Positions 33,670-44,387 of a DNA stretch of 64,000 bases are shown piece by piece. The DNA lies in the NCBI GenBank assembly GCA_032622095.1, contig CP136065.1, forward strand, positions 210,158,151-210,222,150. Direction: 5' to 3'. The notes below the pieces were generated by a model, which worked only from the letters and a program-made list of their open reading frames with translations, did not search any database and was not told the DNA's origin. This DNA comes from Siphonodentalium dalli (taxonomy: Eukaryota; Mollusca; Scaphopoda; Gadilida; Siphonodentaliidae). The translations under genes and the position numbers were made by a program. Position 1 is the stretch's first letter. The number at the start of each line of letters is the position of its first letter.

Positions 33670-33753
33670 ATATATGTGAGTCTCCCATAGGAGATATATA
33701 AGAGAATGCACTTGCTTACAGATCAAAGCAAATATTGTTAGGCTAATGTATTT

Positions 33754-33908
33754 AAGAAATAGCTCTAAATTGTTTCGATTTAGGTTATGCAGTTATAACC
33801 AAAAAGTTTGAACATAAATTCTATGTGTGGAACGCAGTTATAGAAAATTTATCTTCAAACTTTTCGGTTATAACTGCATAACCGTAATCGAAACAAGAGT
33901 TATTTCTT
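33754..33908. mobile_element. K3: 155-bp palindromic element
   Basis: AAGAAATAGCTC mirrors GAGTTATTTCTT. The inner arms TTATGCAGTTATAACC and AAAGTTTGAA pair, with a loop near 33830. Confidence 0.75.
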
Positions 33909-34537
33909 ATAATTTAATCTGTCATTTGAAAGGAGAACCACAAAAAAGTAGAAGTTGGAAGTATAACGAGTGTATAACATTGAGACTATTTGCGATGAAA
34001 AAGACACGTTAAGTTGAAAGAGACAACTGTCAGTCAAAACTGGTGCTCATCGAGTGATGAAATCCGATGTGTTGTCATCAATGAAGTAATTGTTATAAAC
34101 TGTGGTCAGCAAGTCCTTTACATAAGTTACTGGGCATTCAAAACTATATTAATAGAATTATATTAGCTAATTGGACTGGCGGATCGGACTTTCAGTTCAG
34201 AAAGTTAAAACGCTCTATACATAACCAAATGTTAGATTCCAGAAGACAAACTAACTAGCCAGCAAATAGGCCTCTATTGATTTTATAAGAATCAATCGAA
34301 CTGGGATGAAACCAAATACAAGCCTAAACCCAGAGTCCTCCAAGAAGGCAGTCTGGTTACCGTCTGCCCCTATTGTCTACAAACAAAGTACCTCATCTCA
34401 AAGGGCTCATACATGATACAATACTGAATAGGTTCAATCTGCATCCAATGAAAATGCTGAGAGAAGAAATAGCCTTAGTAGAAGAGAGATGCTTTTAGGA
34501 TAATTATGTGTTCCTTATTAAAGTCACATATAATGAT
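33909..34537. other. Unannotated stretch
   Basis: No gene or shared repeat seen. Confidence 0.4.
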
Positions 34538-34984
34538 CAAGGCTTGAAATATTATGTCTGTCATTTGCAGAATGATGTCCCAAGAGGGTGAATTTAGTGA
34601 TGCTACCCCACACAGCGGGCTAGCATAACCAAATTCACCATCTAGGGACCTCAACCTGCTGAGGCCTCAACTGCTATGGGAGACCTAGGATCAGTTTGAA
34701 ATTCCCCAGTTGAAGTTAGTTATGTTCACCCATTAGTCACCTTGATTATGCATTTTATCTTCTGCAAAATAGGGGATATAGAAACTAAACAGAAGGGAAA
34801 AAGTAACTAAAAACAATGTTAATTTGAGACTATATCTATAGTTCAAGAGGATGAGGCCCAGCAGAATGAGGTTACCACAGCAGGAATTTGGTGATGCTAG
34901 CCTGCCATGCGGGATAGTGTCACTAAATATTCACTCTCTGGTGACCTCATTCTGCAAATGACAGACACACTATTTCAAGGCTTG
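34538..34984 (-). mobile_element. D4: hAT-like miniature element
   Basis: CAAGGCTTGAAATATTATG to TATTTCAAGGCTTG. The flanking 8-mers ATAATGAT and AAAATGAT match at 7 of 8. Two D hairpins; the middle is in reverse orientation relative to D1 (CTGCTATGGGAGACCTAGG). Confidence 0.85.
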
Positions 34985-35012
34985 AAAATGATCAAAACCC
35001 TTTATTATATCA

Positions 35013-35131
35013 ATTCATAGCCTAAAAAACAACTGTCTTATACAGGGGCCCCGTATTAATACCCTACAAAACAACTGTCTTATATAGGACCCCCATATTC
35101 ATAGCCTAAAAAACAACTGTCTTATAAAGGA
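35013..35131 (+). repeat. 42-bp tandem repeat, 2.8 copies
   Basis: ATTCATAGCCTAAAAAACAA and CTGTCTTATA starts at 35013, 35055 and 35097. It sits between D4 and D7 and is unrelated in sequence to the minisatellite at 26.4-28.9 kb. Confidence 0.9.
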
Positions 35132-35210
35132 GGCCAGGAAGCAACCAAGGGCAAGGGGGAAAAGAGAAAGACATGAATGGCAACATTTTTGTAAAAGCAA
35201 TTTCCTGAAC

Positions 35211-35677
35211 CAAGTCTGAGTTTATTGTGCCTGTCATTTGCAGAATGAAGTCCCCAGAGGGTGAATTTAGGGACACTATCCCGTGTAGCTGGCTAGCATC
35301 ACTAAATTCACCCTCTGAGGACCTCATTCTGCTTTAAGACTAATAGGCCTCATCTTCTCTGGAAAGTTTCTTTATGATCAAATTTCAATAGAAACTTCTT
35401 CACATAGATTCTTTTTCTTTTGTTTATTTTCTGTATATCCCCAAATTGGCAGACGACACATTGCATAATCAAGGTTCCCAATTGGTGTCCATCACAATAT
35501 TCACCATTTGGGAACTTCAATCTGAGTCTATGTCTCCCATAGCAGATGAGGCCAAGCAGAATGAGGTTCCCAGAGGTTGAATTTAGTGATGCTAGCCTGC
35601 TATGTGGGATAGCGTCACTATTTTCATCCTCTGGGGACCTCATTTTGTAAATAACAGGCACACTAAACTCAGACTTG
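35211..35677 (+). mobile_element. D7: hAT-like miniature element, CTGAGTTTA subtype
   Basis: CAAGTCTGAGTTTATTGTG to CTAAACTCAGACTTG. The flanking 8-mers TCCTGAAC and TCCTAAAA match at 6 of 8. Two D hairpins and a middle like D1. Confidence 0.8.
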
Positions 35678-35695
35678 TCCTAAAATAAGCTCATA

Positions 35696-36052
35696 TTAAC
35701 ACTTTAATGGCAGGAGCTGCACTTGCACAGCATTAAAGATCCTGTTCCAGTTCAGTTTCTTATATATGCATGTCTCCCATTGGTAGCCTCAAATATAGAA
35801 GAGAATGCACAGTCTTACAAGGTCAAGGTCAATATTGTTAGGCCAATGTATTCTCTTATATATGTGAGGCTCCCTATGGGAACCTCGAATATAAAAGAGA
35901 ATGCACTGGCTTGAAAGATCAAGGTAAATATTGTTAGGCCAATGCATTCTCTTATATATGCGAGGCTTCCTATGGGAGACCCGCAAATATAAGAAATGCA
36001 TTGGCACAGGGTTTTCCCAAATTTTCAGGAAGCTCCAGTTATTGAAAGGTTA
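35696..36052 (+). mobile_element. A4: family A TTAA element with three hairpins
   Basis: TTAACACTTTAATGGCAGGA to TTATTGAAAGGTTAC (terminal TTAC instead of TTAA). Three hairpins of the CTCCCATNGG variety lie at about 35748-35815, 35845-35910 and 35938-36005, separated by AAGGTCAAGGTCAATATTGT-like linkers. This shows the cassette can gain modules. Confidence 0.8.
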
Positions 36053-36237
36053 CTTTTCTATTAAAGCCACATGGCGGTTTTCACTCCAAAATAAACCTAA
36101 TAATATTCACTTTTGAATTTTTCCCAGAATCAAAATAGGTCGAAAAATATTTGAACTACCTTCTACGAGCATATGTCCCAGAAAGATGTATTGAAGTAAT
36201 AATAAATACAACATTGAACACAATTTGTATTTATCAG

Positions 36238-36360
36238 AAAGAGGCTCCCAGAGGGTTAATTTGGTGATGCTAGCTCGCTGTGTGGGACCGCACCACTAAA
36301 TTCATCTCACCCTCTGGGGACCTCATTCTGCATTTGTCAGACAGACTATATCCAGGCTTG
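36238..36360 (+). mobile_element. D8: family D, one hairpin
   Basis: AGGCTCCCAGAGGGTTAATT to CACCCTCTGGGGACCTCATT, ending CCAGGCTTG. The left terminus is missing. Confidence 0.7.
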
Positions 36361-36420
36361 CACAGTACTTCCATTCGTACCCACTACTTCAAGGCTTAAT
36401 CTGATAACCCATGACTGAGA

Positions 36421-36635
36421 TAGTAATGCCCTAAATAATCGCCGCCTTAATCACAGCTGAATTATGGGTAATTATTCAGGATTTAGTCGGAAATATGGCT
36501 TGTTGCCATTCATCGGAAAGCACTCACCAAGAGCTTTCCGATTAATGGCAACAAGTCATATTTTCAACTAAATCCTGAAAAATTTCCCATAATTCTGCTG
36601 TGGTTAAAGGGTCATATACTTCGGGCATTACTGTA
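36421..36635. mobile_element. F4: TA-flanked palindromic miniature element
   Basis: TAGTAATGCCCTAAATAATC to GGGCATTACTGTA, with a complete palindrome and apex near 36530. A few arm mismatches. Confidence 0.85.
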
Positions 36636-36827
36636 TATGCCTAGACAGACAGACATTATGACAGATGGGAAAAGCAAATCCAGTTCACTCCCATTTTTCT
36701 TCGAAAAGGAGAGATATAATTATATATACTCCAGTGGTTGAAGTGTCTTCAAAGCCGCGGATATTTATTACCCGAGAAGTTTACATTCGTCCCTTGAGAC
36801 ATGAATCCAGTCCAGACCACTTTAATA

Positions 36828-37098
36828 TTAAACCCTTTCGATACCAAACAGATTCTCCCATCCAGTTATAAAAGTATACAATAGAATGGTCTATAATTCA
36901 TATGGAGGGGTGTTTCGATATGGAAAGCAGACGATAGACAGAAAAACAGATAACACAAGAGCTGAATGATTCATATTCATTGGTGGGAAATGTTCAGATA
37001 AAATGTTCAACAAACGACCTATGATAGTTGAACTTATTATGTGAACATTTCCTAAGGAAACTACATGTCAATGAGTAATTTAGTAAATATCGGGTTAA
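36828..37098 (+). mobile_element. C3: complete family C TTAA element
   Basis: TTAAACCCTTTCGATACC to TAGTAAATATCGGGTTAA (271 bp). The central palindrome GGGAAATGTTCAGATAA and its inverse lie at about 36987-37055. Confidence 0.8.
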
Positions 37099-37256
37099 TG
37101 CTACTTTATTCAGGGCCGATGTAAAGTCTAAGCTGATAAATTTTGACCTCTTTTTATATTATTGTAAGACTACGCTATGAAGTGAAGTCTATATTCTTAT
37201 TCCTATTTTTGATCAAAATAATACAATAAAATAAGAATCAAAACCAACAAATAGCT

Positions 37257-37736
37257 TTAACCATTTCTATTAATGAGTAGTTATCCCTTAGGAAATGTTC
37301 AGATAATAAGTTAAAATTTTTTACCATAGGTCGTTTTGTAGAACTTATTATCTGAACATTTCCCACGAATAATTATTAACCCTTTGAGTGTCAGGGGCCG
37401 ATCTCATCGGCCCTAAACCTACAAAATAAGTCTGTTAAAGAATATAAGAATAAATTATTAAAATTGTAATAAAAAAAAAATTGTTAGGCCAATGCATTCT
37501 CTTATATATGCGTGGCGACCTATGGTCGACTCGCATATATAAGAGAATGCATTGGCACACGGTATATGGGTTGTTACAAAAATCGACCTGGCACTCAAAG
37601 GGTTAATCCTTCAGCATGTTCTATTATCTGTCGTCTGCTTATATTTCCTGAACATCCCTCCAGATGAATAATAGACTATTCCAATATATACTTTTATAAT
37701 TGAATGGGAGAATCCATTTAGTATAGAAAAGGTTAA
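37257..37736. mobile_element. C4: family C TTAA element carrying a B insertion
   Basis: TTAACCATTTCTATTAATG to AGTATAGAAAAGGTTAA. The left part (TAGTTATCCCTTAGGAAATG and TTCAGATAATAAG) is the source-like sequence of the 68-bp satellite at 10.3 kb. B4 is inserted at an internal TTAA. Confidence 0.8.
37376..37606 (-). mobile_element. B4: family B TTAA element nested in C4
   Basis: TTAACCCTTTGAGTGTCAGG to CCTGGCACTCAAAGGGTTAA. One hairpin module (about 37487-37556) and CCGATCTCATCGGCCCTAAA on the other side. The TTAA is duplicated at both junctions (37376-37379 and 37603-37606). Confidence 0.9.
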
Positions 37737-38009
37737 ATTAAAGTATGGTTCCCACATATCAAACCTAAAGAAATTTAAGGCCGTTTCATGACAATTTTAA
37801 GGCCATCTATTTTGAATTTCAATCCATTCCACTCAAGCCCATTTCTCGGTAATTTAAAAAAAAAATTCCGAAACATTAATGGGGATAAGTAAAATACTAA
37901 AATATCAGCCACGGAGATATAAACGTAGCTGTTATGATAACGCGGGAATCTATAAAATATAGTAATTCGTGCGCCCGTGGCGATCTCAGAGGAATCCGAT
38001 ACTAGGACT

Positions 38010-38268
38010 TTAACCCTTCCATGACCAGATCTTCCTGAAATTGTGGAAAAAGCTGAGCCAATGCATTCTCCCATAGGGAGACTTACATATATAAAAGAAT
38101 GCATTAGCCTAACAATATTTACCTTCACCTTGTGAGCCAGTGCATTCTTATATATATGCGAGTCTCCCATACGGTAAAAATCTATGGAAGACTCGCATAT
38201 ATAAAAGAATGCACAGGCACAGGATCTTTGATGCTGCACCAGCGCATCCCTAGCGATGAAAGAGTTAA
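38010..38268 (-). mobile_element. A5: family A TTAA element
   Basis: TTAACCCTTCCATGACCAG to AGCGATGAAAGAGTTAA. The first hairpin is deleted in one stem (GCATTCTCCCATAGGGAG). The second (about 38137-38217) has an enlarged apex. Confidence 0.8.
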
Positions 38269-38284
38269 TGGTATTTTGTCTGAA

Positions 38285-38686
38285 TTAACCCTTTACCCAA
38301 CAGAAGGGCCATGTGCCAATGCATTCTCTTATATATATGCGAATCGACCATAGGTCGCCTCGCATATATAAGAGAATGCATTGGCTTAACACATTAAAAA
38401 TTATAAAATTGTTAAAGAATGTAAGAAAAAATGGTAAAAAGTGTTAAAAAATTTTTTTTTTTAGGCCAATGCATTCTCTTATATATGCGAGGCGACCTAT
38501 GGTCGACTCGCATATATAAGAGAATGCATTGGCACATGGCATAACTGTAACTATCACAATGTGGTCAAGGAGCCGGTTCCAATGATATCCATATTTGTAT
38601 GGTTCTATTGAGACAGACCGAAGATAATTTAGGCTGTTGAAGCTTTATTTGGCCGGTTTTGGCCAGTTTGTTGGGTAAAGGGTTAA
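38285..38686 (+). mobile_element. J1: family J TTAA element
   Basis: TTAACCCTTTACCCAACAGA to GTTTGTTGGGTAAAGGGTTAA-type end, 402 bp. Two inverted hairpin modules (about 38317-38386 and 38463-38534) are followed by a 150-bp unique tail containing CTATCACAATGTGGTCAAGG and GAGACAGACCGAAGATA. J2-J4 have the same layout. Confidence 0.9.
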
Positions 38687-39036
38687 GGATATTCCAGACT
38701 TTCATGGTCCAGTGGGAACCCAGAGAAATTATCACATGGAAAAATCTTGCAAAAAACAAGTGAGAGGGCATGAAGGGCGTGTGAGATGTAAATCGGGGAA
38801 GCTGAGTAGGTGTGTGATGAATGAAGTGCTAACTGTAATTAGATATCATCGGTACCATCCATAGATCCAACTCGATTGTCCCACACCAGGGGAGCTGGGG
38901 CAATGAATAATTCAGCGCAACCAGTGCCGTGTCCATCTGATGCCACAGATACTACAAAAACACAACACTGATCTATTATCGATTAAAAAATCACATATAG
39001 ACGGGAGCAAACGTGATCAGCATCAACGTTATAACA
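38687..39036. other. Unannotated stretch
   Basis: Nothing recognisable. Confidence 0.35.
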
Positions 39037-39449
39037 CAGGAATGGAAATATTATGTCTGACATAAGCAGAATGAGGTCCCCAGAGGGTGAATTTAGTGAC
39101 GCTATCCCATAAAGTGGGTTACCATCACCAAATTCACCCTCTGGGGACATCATTCTGCTTATGCCTCATCTTTTGGTTACTTTTTCCCTTCTGGGAAGTT
39201 TCTATATCCCTTAATTTGCAGAAGATAAAATGCATAATCGAAGTGACTAATGTGTGAACATCACCAACTTCAACTGGGGAACTTCATTCTGATCCCAGGT
39301 CTCCTATAGCAGTCGAGGCATACAAAGAATGAGGTTCCTAGATGGTGAGGAGTTTGGTGATGCTAGCGCACTGTGCGAGGTAGCATCACTAAATTCACCC
39401 TCTGGGGACCTCATTCTGCAAATGTCAGACACGCTAATTCCAGGATTGA
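39037..39449 (+). mobile_element. D9: hAT-like miniature element, eroded ends
   Basis: Both D hairpins are present (about 39068-39157 and 39327-39419). Ends are degraded (CAGGAATGGAAATATTATG and CTAATTCCAGGATTG), with no clear target duplication. Confidence 0.75.
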
Positions 39450-40126
39450 TGTTAACTCAGGCATTAAGGTGCACATATGCAACCGTCACATTAATCCAAT
39501 GTCGTAAAACATGGCTACAACAACCAAATGCTTCTATCTGAAGATCATCCATTATTGAGTATATTATTGAAACACTAGCAATGAAATGAGCCATAAAACC
39601 TGCGTTGTTGAGGCCTTTTGTTTGAAATGATTTCTGTTGGGGTTTGTTTAATGCCGTTTGATCTGTGATTTTGTTCACATCATTCATTCTTTTGTGAGCA
39701 ATATGGGTCTCCGGGAACAAAAAGGACGATGAACTTAGTTACGTATTGAACTCTGGTAATGACAAATAACAGATAGTACCAGGGGGGATTTTATTTCAAA
39801 ATAAATCACCTAATGAATATTTTTCATATTCATGAGAAAATTTTGGACTTGAAAAATCATCTATTGATTATGATTTTGTACAGTTCCTTTTGTGTACTAT
39901 GTGATGGGTAAACCAGGATTTCACTGATGCTTTGGGATCACTTTCAGAATTAAATGATAACACATATGCAACGTCAGTTCAAAAGTCGTGAGGATTATGG
40001 TAGTTTCTGTTTCTTCTTTTTATATTTCTAGATGTTTCAAAATGTCAATAAAAACTACCAGTATTCACATAGGAATAGGGTGATTTGTGGTCGAACAAAG
40101 AGCACACTGAAGATAATTAAACTCAT
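39450..40126. other. Unannotated stretch with an 87-residue minus-strand frame
   Basis: The frame at 39457-39720 (minus) has a protein-like composition but no domain I recognise. Without splice or homology evidence I do not call it a gene. Confidence 0.35.
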
Positions 40127-40344
40127 ATACAGTAATGCCCTAAATAATCGACTCCTTAACCACAGCAAAATTATTGGTAACTTTTTAGGATTTAGTCGGA
40201 AATATGGCTTGTTGCCATTCATCGGAAAGCGCTCAGTGAGAGCTTTCCGATGAATGGCACCAAGCCATATTTCCGACTAAATCCTGAAAAGTTACCCATA
40301 ATTCTGCTGTGGTTAAGGAGTTGATTATTTAGAGCATTACTGTA
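40127..40344. mobile_element. F5: TA-flanked palindromic miniature element
   Basis: TACAGTAATGCCCTAAATAA to GAGCATTACTGTA, full palindrome with GCGCTCAGTGAGAGC apex. Confidence 0.9.
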
Positions 40345-40546
40345 CCTTGGAATGGTCTATTATTCATCTGGAAGAGTTATCAGGAAAAATAAGCAGATGT
40401 CAGATAATAAAAGTACAGAAATAGTCCTATTTATTGGTGTGAAATGTTTAGATAATAAGTTCAATAAATGACATATAGATGGTCGTTTGTTGAACATATT
40501 ATCTGAACATTTCCTAAGGGAACTATTTGTCAATGAGTTTAATTAG
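40345..40546 (-). mobile_element. C5: partial family C element abutting F5
   Basis: Starts within the family at TTGGAATGGTCTATTATTCA and runs to the palindrome TTCAATAAATGAC/GTCGTTTGTTGAA and AATGAGTTTAATTAGTG. The left terminus is missing at the F5 junction. Confidence 0.7.
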
Positions 40547-40575
40547 TGTTGAAAGCACTTCTGGGGGGGGGGATG

Positions 40576-40910
40576 GGGCTACCTAGATTGATTGATTGAT
40601 TGATTGGGGTTTATTGTCGCTTTAGCTAATAAGGCCATATCACGACATTGCCAGTTTTAGTGGTGGAGGAAATCCGCACACTTGCGACTAATCTAACAGT
40701 GATTTCAATGGCTGATAAACTCGTCAACTGTGTATGGCAAACCACCGGCCATCGGCGAGTAACTGGCGACTCCACCAGATAACGATTTTGAGTTACAAAG
40801 TCCACGATGAAACATGTGGATTTGAACCCTTATCGCCAGCGCTGGAGGGCGAAACGGCTTGGAGTGGTACCCCTAACCGATTGAGCCACCGAGGCCCCGG
40901 GCTACCTAGA
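40576..40910 (-). mobile_element. tRNA-derived SINE with 12-bp target duplication
   Basis: The SINE body is 40588-40898, transcribed on the minus strand from 40898. The A box TGGCTCAATCGGTTA maps to about 40874-40888 and the B box GGGTTCAAATCC to 40818-40829; both fit RNA polymerase III promoters. The 3' end reads ATAAACCCC then four CAAT units (40588-40606). Direct repeats GGGCTACCTAGA flank it at 40576-40587 and 40899-40910. The body contains a translated frame of no meaning. Clean duplication and intact boxes suggest a fairly recent insertion. Confidence 0.9.
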
Positions 40911-41429
40911 AATTGGGCAGACACTGGCCAATAATATTTAGCACGCATATAAGAAAACTGACATTTTATGGCTGTTATCATTGCATTGCAATCAAATTAA
41001 TGTTCGACGCCTAATTATTTTAGTTATATCTACCATACATTCAATGGCATTGGTTCTTCAAAAAACCAACACTTTGTGTTTTCTTGATAAACTTTGCAGT
41101 TCTTGCAAATTCACAGACAATTTTGACTTAGCGAATTTATAGCGTAAATATTTGGCCCTCAACCAGCCTACCCCTTGAATGATATGCTAACTTTTTAACT
41201 GGAGTAATAATTTTTTATGGCGCAATAAATAGGAGCACATTGCTCCTCCTTACTGGTAGTGTTAAACTAATTAGAAAATTAACCATTCTTTTACAGAACT
41301 CAGTCTTTGTTAGAGATATTTTCGATAGATCTGTCTGGTCAATACAATTGAAAAAATATGCCTTCAAGCAGCTGCTTCAAGTGCAGTTATTCAGTGTAAG
41401 TAGTCTGATAACTCTCTTTTATATTTTAT
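40911..41429. other. Unannotated stretch
   Basis: No recognisable feature. Confidence 0.4.
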
Positions 41430-41827
41430 TTAACCCTTTACCCAACAGAAGGGCCCTGTGCCAATGCATTCTCTTATATATGCGAGTCGACCATAGGTCG
41501 CCTCGCATATATAAGAGAATGCATTGGCTTAACACATTAAAAATTATAAAATTGTTAAAGAATGTAAGAAAAAATGTAAAAAGTGTTAAAAAAAGATTTG
41601 TTTAGGCCAATGCATTCTCTTATATATGCGAGGCGACCTATGGTCGACTCGCATATATAAGAGAATGCATTGGCACAGGGCATAACTGTAACTATCACAA
41701 TGTGGTCAAGGAGCCGGTTCCAATGATATCCATATTTGTATGGTTCTATTGAGACAGACCGAAGATATTTTAGGCTGTTGAAGCTTTATTTGGCCGGTTT
41801 TGGCCGGTTTGTTGGGTAAAGGGCTAA
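41430..41827 (+). mobile_element. J2: family J TTAA element
   Basis: Nearly identical to J1 in layout and sequence: hairpins at about 41460-41528 and 41606-41674. The right terminus is CTAA instead of TTAA. Confidence 0.9.
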
Positions 41828-42168
41828 AAGAAGTCTGGTGCTAGAAATTCAATAGTTGGGTTTGTAAATACCTTGCCATCATGACATGCCGAAATATTTT
41901 AAACAATGATTTTCTCGAGCATGGTGACACAAACACATTTTTTTACAAACTCAATTTCCTGGTTGCCACATTTTCCCGGAAGTTGGATCTATATAGGGTG
42001 GAAATGTTAACCTCTGGTAATGGCAGTTCACAGAGGTTTGGATTATTTGCTGCATTGCTGCCTATTCATGCAATGTTGGGCCTTAAAAACTATATAATCA
42101 TTCCACATAGTTCTCTTTTGGTACAAATGAGTAATCCAGTATTACATATTGGGAGAATTTTTTATTGT
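41828..42168. other. Unannotated stretch with a 100-residue frame
   Basis: The plus-strand frame 41881-42183 starts with ATG and has a plausible composition but no recognisable motif, and it runs into the A6 terminus. I see no splice signals that would make it an exon. Confidence 0.35.
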
Positions 42169-42430
42169 TTAAATTTTCCATGACTGGTGCTTCCTGAAAT
42201 TTTTCGAAAATCCTGTGCCAATGCATTTTCTAATATATACAAGTCTCCCATAGGAAGCCTCGCATATGTAAGAGAATAGATTGGCCTAACAATATTTACT
42301 TTACCTTGTAAGCCAGTGAATTGTCTTATGTATGTGAGGCTCCCTATGAGAGACTCGCATATGTAAGAGAATGCACTAGGACAGGGTCTTTAATGCTGCA
42401 TAAGCGAAGCTCCCATCATGAAAGGGTTAA
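42169..42430 (-). mobile_element. A6: family A TTAA element
   Basis: TTAAATTTTCCATGACTGG to CATGAAAGGGTTAA, with two CTCCCATAGG-type hairpins at about 42218-42285 and 42312-42376. Confidence 0.8.
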
Positions 42431-43788
42431 ATATATATCTGTATTGTCTTACGCGAGTCTCCCATAGGGAGCATTGCATATGTAAAAGAATACAGTGGCC
42501 TAAAAAATATTTACCTTGACTGTGCAAGCCAGTGCATTCTCTTATATATGTGAGGCTCCCTATGGGAAACTCACATATCCAAGAGAATATACTGGCGCAG
42601 GGTCTTTAATGCTGCACCAGTGCAGCTCAGGCCTGGAAATCTCAAGGCGGGCTGGCGGGCTGCCCGCCTACAGCCCGCCTAGAATTTTCCAAGGCGGGCT
42701 TTTTATAGCCCGCCTCGTCTACGATAGGACATTTATTATTTAGTTATTTTATTGTATTTAATGAGTAAAATACTGCATCGAAATCGTAATTATATTGTAC
42801 AGTGTGGGGACTGCGCATGCGTGACTTGACGGTAATGTCAAATGGGAATTATAGCGGAATCAGTAAATTCCGGAACGAACTGTTTCGTAAATCTGATCTT
42901 TTGATCGATTCTCACACATTTTATGACCAAAATAAATAATTTCTCTTCATTAAAGATTGAGCTTACAATATATTTCACTGGATAAAATGACACATGTTTG
43001 TGGATAGTGAGAACCAAATGTCACTGTCCCAATTAAGTTCAACCTTTCGTTCCGTTTCCGGTTCCTATCAGTGAAAATTGTATTTAGCTTGCAGCCGTCT
43101 TTTATCGCTTCGATTGACAATATTTTAATATAATTAGCTAAATGTATCCACGTATTCTAGTTTACACTGTTATTCAATTATTAAAGTTCAGAAACTATTT
43201 TCTATGTCCCCAATTGCAAACACCCAGTAAATCTATAGATAGCGACTTGACCGCTGCAAGCAGCAGTCTGCGATCGACAATGGAATATGGATTACTTTGA
43301 GAGAAAAAGCAGTCAATATTCAAGTGCAAATATACTGCATTTAATATTGTTCTTGATTGTGTATTTTACGTAAAATTACACTTTCATGGAGAATGCTTTT
43401 AATGTGGACAAACTCACCCAATTCCGTTGCATGGGTTGGACACCGACTGACAAATTGTTGAGTACAAATACTCTTACATTTTGTTTCTTGTACATATAGA
43501 TTATCACAACATATAAAACCATTTTATTACCATAATTACTGTGGGGGATTTTGACATTCACAACTCTGTGGACACTTTGTTTCCACATGAAGAAAATTAA
43601 TTTAAATGGAGTTATACAACATCAAAAATAGACAAACTAACGGCAGTAGTAACTCAGATAAAATAAATCATAACTTTAAAAGTTGAGGAGGGCTATAGCC
43701 CTCCTAGGCATATCTAGGAGGGCTATTAATAGCCCTCCTGGATTTTCTAGATCGCCAGCCCTGCCAGCTCCGGTCATGAAAGTGTTAA
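42427..43788 (-). mobile_element. A7: family A element split by a 1.1-kb hAT-like insertion
   Basis: Begins at the TTAA shared with A6 and has hairpins at about 42440-42500 and 42532-42600. It then breaks after CACCAGTGCAGCT (about 42620), and resumes with CAGCTCCGGTCATGAAAGTG before TTAA at 43785-43788. Confidence 0.8.
42620..43761. mobile_element. hAT-like non-autonomous element with GC-rich subterminal hairpins
   Basis: Left CAGGCCTGGAAATCT and right (read inward) CAGGGCTGGCGATCT fit hAT-style CAGGG...-type ends. The flanking 8-mers TGCAGCTC and GCCAGCTC match at 6 of 8. Subterminal hairpins GGCGGGCT/AGCCCGCC (about 42645-42715) and GGAGGGCTAT/ATAGCCCTCC (about 43684-43740) lie at the ends. 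About 950 bp of AT-rich interior lacks a transposase; a 70-residue minus frame (43376-43588) is not recognisable. Confidence 0.7.
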
Positions 43789-44028
43789 ATTAGAATATTA
43801 TTATCTAGTCCAAATCGATATTCTGAAATATTAATAAAATAATTTCAAAATATCACTGAAAAATATGCAAAAGTAATGAGATATCATGATAGACTAAAAA
43901 TTCTGTGCCCTCCCCAGAGAAGCGCTCATATTTTTATATTTTATTTCTCTACCAATCCATTTATGCAGTGGGCAACGAGTATATAATGATAAACCTACAC
44001 GTATACAGACCTTGTCTTCCTATTATTA

Positions 44029-44387
44029 TTAAAGACATATTGTGGACTTGTTCGGGTGCGTGGAACTGATAAGTTAGTACTCAGGCGCTATGTCAACTTG
44101 AGGATCTAGCATTCTACTAATATCATCGAAATTTTCAAAGAAATCGACCGTACCAGTCCATAGAAAATATTGTCTGAACTATGCTCAAATATTTACATTT
44201 CAATTCAGAAGGCAACTGTTGGCCATAAACTAACACAAATGATTTCGTCATTGCATTTAATTAATTTAGAAGTATCACGGTGTGTGTTGTCAATTTAGAT
44301 TAATAATCGTAAAAAATAAAAACTTTAAGCAAGAATATTCTCCTTTTCTATTTTATCACCCTATTGGAGTGTTTCACATCACTTTAA
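44029..44387 (+). mobile_element. H2: family H TTAA element
   Basis: TTAAAGACATATTGTGGAC to TTTCACATCACTTTAA, about 60 bp longer than H1 because of extra sequence around CAACTGTTGGCC. Its right TTAA is the left TTAA of B5. Confidence 0.8.

Larger units (their letters stand above)
33195..33753 (+). mobile_element. A3: family A element interrupted by two palindromic insertions
   Basis: TTAACCCTTTCTGTGACGGG and GTGCCAGTGCATTTTCTTAT stop at about 33259. The matching half of the hairpin (TATATGTGAGTCTCCCATAG to GAATGCAC) resumes at about 33670. The element's third part ends at GCTAATGTATT where K3 begins, and the right terminus is lost. Confidence 0.7.

Noticed and set aside
40588-40898. tRNA gene on the minus strand
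   Set aside because: The A and B boxes belong to a SINE: the body extends well beyond a tRNA, ends in a CAAT-repeat tail and is flanked by 12-bp target duplications.
41240-41605. 121-residue frame containing ALCQCILLYMRVDHRSPRIY, repeated near 61335
   Set aside because: It is the translation of the hairpin cassette in family J; the same string arises wherever the module is found.
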